Source: Acidobacteriota bacterium
Lineage (GTDB): Bacteria > Acidobacteriota > UBA890
Assembly (NCBI GenBank): GCA_022563115.1
Contig: JADFNY010000213.1
Span: 1-6,680 of the forward strand
Length of the DNA: 6,680 nt
Direction of reading: 5' to 3'
Shown here one piece after another: positions 5,659 through 6,680 of the stretch. The notes under the pieces were generated by a model. That model worked only from the letters and a program-made list of their open reading frames with translations, was not told where the DNA came from and ran no database searches. Every line of letters starts with the position of its first letter. Position 1 is the first letter of the stretch. Both the position numbers and the translations under genes were made by a program.

Positions 5659-6680
5659 GGTCTACGCATCCAGCACTCACGGCGTCCGTCGCCACCACAC
5701 TGGCGGCATTTCTACCACTCATGTTCTGGCCCGGTATCGCCGGTAAATTCATGCGTTATCTCCCGGTTACCGTGTTCATGGTCTTGTCTGGCTCGTTGTT
5801 ATACGCGCTGATCTTCTGCCCTACATTGGGTACCTTGTTCGGGAAAGGTGGTGCGCGCGACCTCAAGTCGCAGGAAACACTCGCCCAGCTCGAAAATGGT
5901 GATCCCACCAAGCTGCGCGGGGTTACGGGTTGGTACGCGCGGCTACTGGTCCTCTCAAGTCGTTACGCGATCGTGACGCTTGCGATAACGGTCGCAATTC
6001 TGGGCGCATCGTTCTGGACCTATAGCACCTTCGGTAAGGGTATGGTGTTTTTCTCGGAAAGTGAGCCGCAGTATGCGCGCCTGAGCGTGCGTGCCCGAGG
6101 CAATCTGTCGGCGGAAGAGATCAACCGTTTGGTGTTCGAGGTTGAGCAGCAGGTCCTCGAGGTTCCGGGCATCAAAGGTATCAACACGCTGACCATGTTG
6201 AACGGTGGTAGTCGTGGTGGGGGCATGAGCAGCGCCAACCCTAAAGACCACATCGGCAGTATCTTCATCGAGCTGCACGTCGAGAACGAGCGAACGCTCA
6301 AGGGTTTCGAAATTCTCGAGCTCATCCGCGAACGAACCGCCGGATTGGCGGGTATATACGTTGAGGTGCAAGCTCAGGAACGTGGACCACCGGTAGGCAA
6401 GCCGATTCAAATCCAGTTGTCGGCGAACAGCAAGGACATCATTGCACCTGTGCTGGAACGCATTCGCGAACACCTCGATACTGAAGTAGAAGGTCTACGC
6501 GACGTTGCAGATACGCGCTCCCTACCAGGGATCGAATGGCGGCTTACGGTCGATCGCGCACAGGCGGCCTTGTATGACGCCGACGTTTCGCTTGCGGGTA
6601 TCGCCGTTCAGCTCGTTACCAACGGCGTCAAAGTTGGCGAATACCGACCGGACAGCGCGGATGACACCGTCGACATCCGT
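5643..6680 (+). CDS. RND-family efflux permease, internal fragment running off the right edge
   Basis: This open frame has no stop from 5643 to the window end (346 codons) and encodes the middle of a resistance-nodulation-division pump. Such inner-membrane, proton-driven exporters are about 1,030-1,050 residues long and work as trimers with an adaptor and outer-membrane channel. Family sequence begins at about 5673 with ALTASVATTLAAFLPLMFWP, a mid-protein membrane helix. It continues through RYLPVTVFMVLSGSLLYALI, a linker, another helix (YAIVTLAITVAILGASFW), then the second periplasmic porter region: GKGMVFFSESEP, RARGNLSAEE and QERGPPVGKP, the last typical of the HAE1/TriC-like group. The first roughly 430 residues are missing. 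The ATG at 5643 is therefore not the native start and has no Shine-Dalgarno. GC is lower (33/60 over 6121-6180) and codons such as GGT, CGT and TTG are common, unlike the rest of the window. The source is probably a different genome or a transferred block. Confidence 0.85.
   Translation, partial: MTGRAWSTHPALTASVATTLAAFLPLMFWPGIAGKFMRYLPVTVFMVLSGSLLYALIFCPTLGTLFGKGGARDLKSQETLAQLENGDPTKLRGVTGWYARLLVLSSRYAIVTLAITVAILGASFWTYSTFGKGMVFFSESEPQYARLSVRARGNLSAEEINRLVFEVEQQVLEVPGIKGINTLTMLNGGSRGGGMSSANPKDHIGSIFIELHVENERTLKGFEILELIRERTAGLAGIYVEVQAQERGPPVGKPIQIQLSANSKDIIAPVLERIREHLDTEVEGLRDVADTRSLPGIEWRLTVDRAQAALYDADVSLAGIAVQLVTNGVKVGEYRPDSADDTVDIR

Noticed and set aside
5955..6473. 172-codon minus-strand open frame within the RND region
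   Set aside because: The plus strand encodes recognisable RND permease sequence without a stop throughout; the minus frame has no family features and is a shadow.

Overview
The window is GC-rich and mostly coding, and it carries no RNA gene, CRISPR array, transposase or integrase that I can see. Gene content fits a high-GC, Gram-negative-type bacterium, perhaps Acidobacteriota or a similar soil or sediment lineage. The hints are an FtsX/MacB-type permease fragment of the kind common in acidobacteria, a secreted HEAT-repeat/cyclophilin fusion, and a CBU_0592-like membrane protein. This placement is an inference. No single-copy phylogenetic marker here settles it.

The core runs from about 700 to 5346 and looks like ordinary chromosome. 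On the minus strand it holds a 758-residue exported HEAT-repeat protein with a C-terminal cyclophilin domain (5244 to 2968), a 90-residue CBU_0592-type membrane protein (2897 to 2625), and a complete mtaB gene for the radical-SAM tRNA methylthiotransferase (2561 to 1224). A small orphan secreted protein (818 to 1255) lies on the plus strand, converges on mtaB and overlaps its 3' end by 32 bases. It is preceded by a plausible ECF-sigma promoter and a short leader hairpin.

The flanks are broken. At the left edge, a plus-strand coding piece of unknown family (to about 260) runs tail-to-tail into a minus-strand FtsX-type permease fragment (about 251-700) that lacks its N-terminal bulk and its last residues. 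At the right, the last ~100 residues of a sodium:neurotransmitter symporter (NSS family, 5344-5658, minus strand) meet the interior of an RND efflux permease (about 5643 to the window edge, plus strand). Both genes lack their N-termini at the same point. The RND part also has clearly lower GC (33/60 in one counted block, against 44/60 in the HEAT-cyclophilin gene), so it probably comes from another genome or a transferred block. Recent rearrangement and a chimeric assembly are both possible; I cannot separate them from sequence alone.

The most notable non-coding structures are a near-perfect 24-bp-arm palindrome that includes the stop codon of the HEAT-cyclophilin gene (2916-2971), a strong hairpin with tandem GGTACC units (5296-5326), and an 18-base motif present in inverted orientation at 2602-2619 and 5329-5346. 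I did not find a convincing new multi-gene system.
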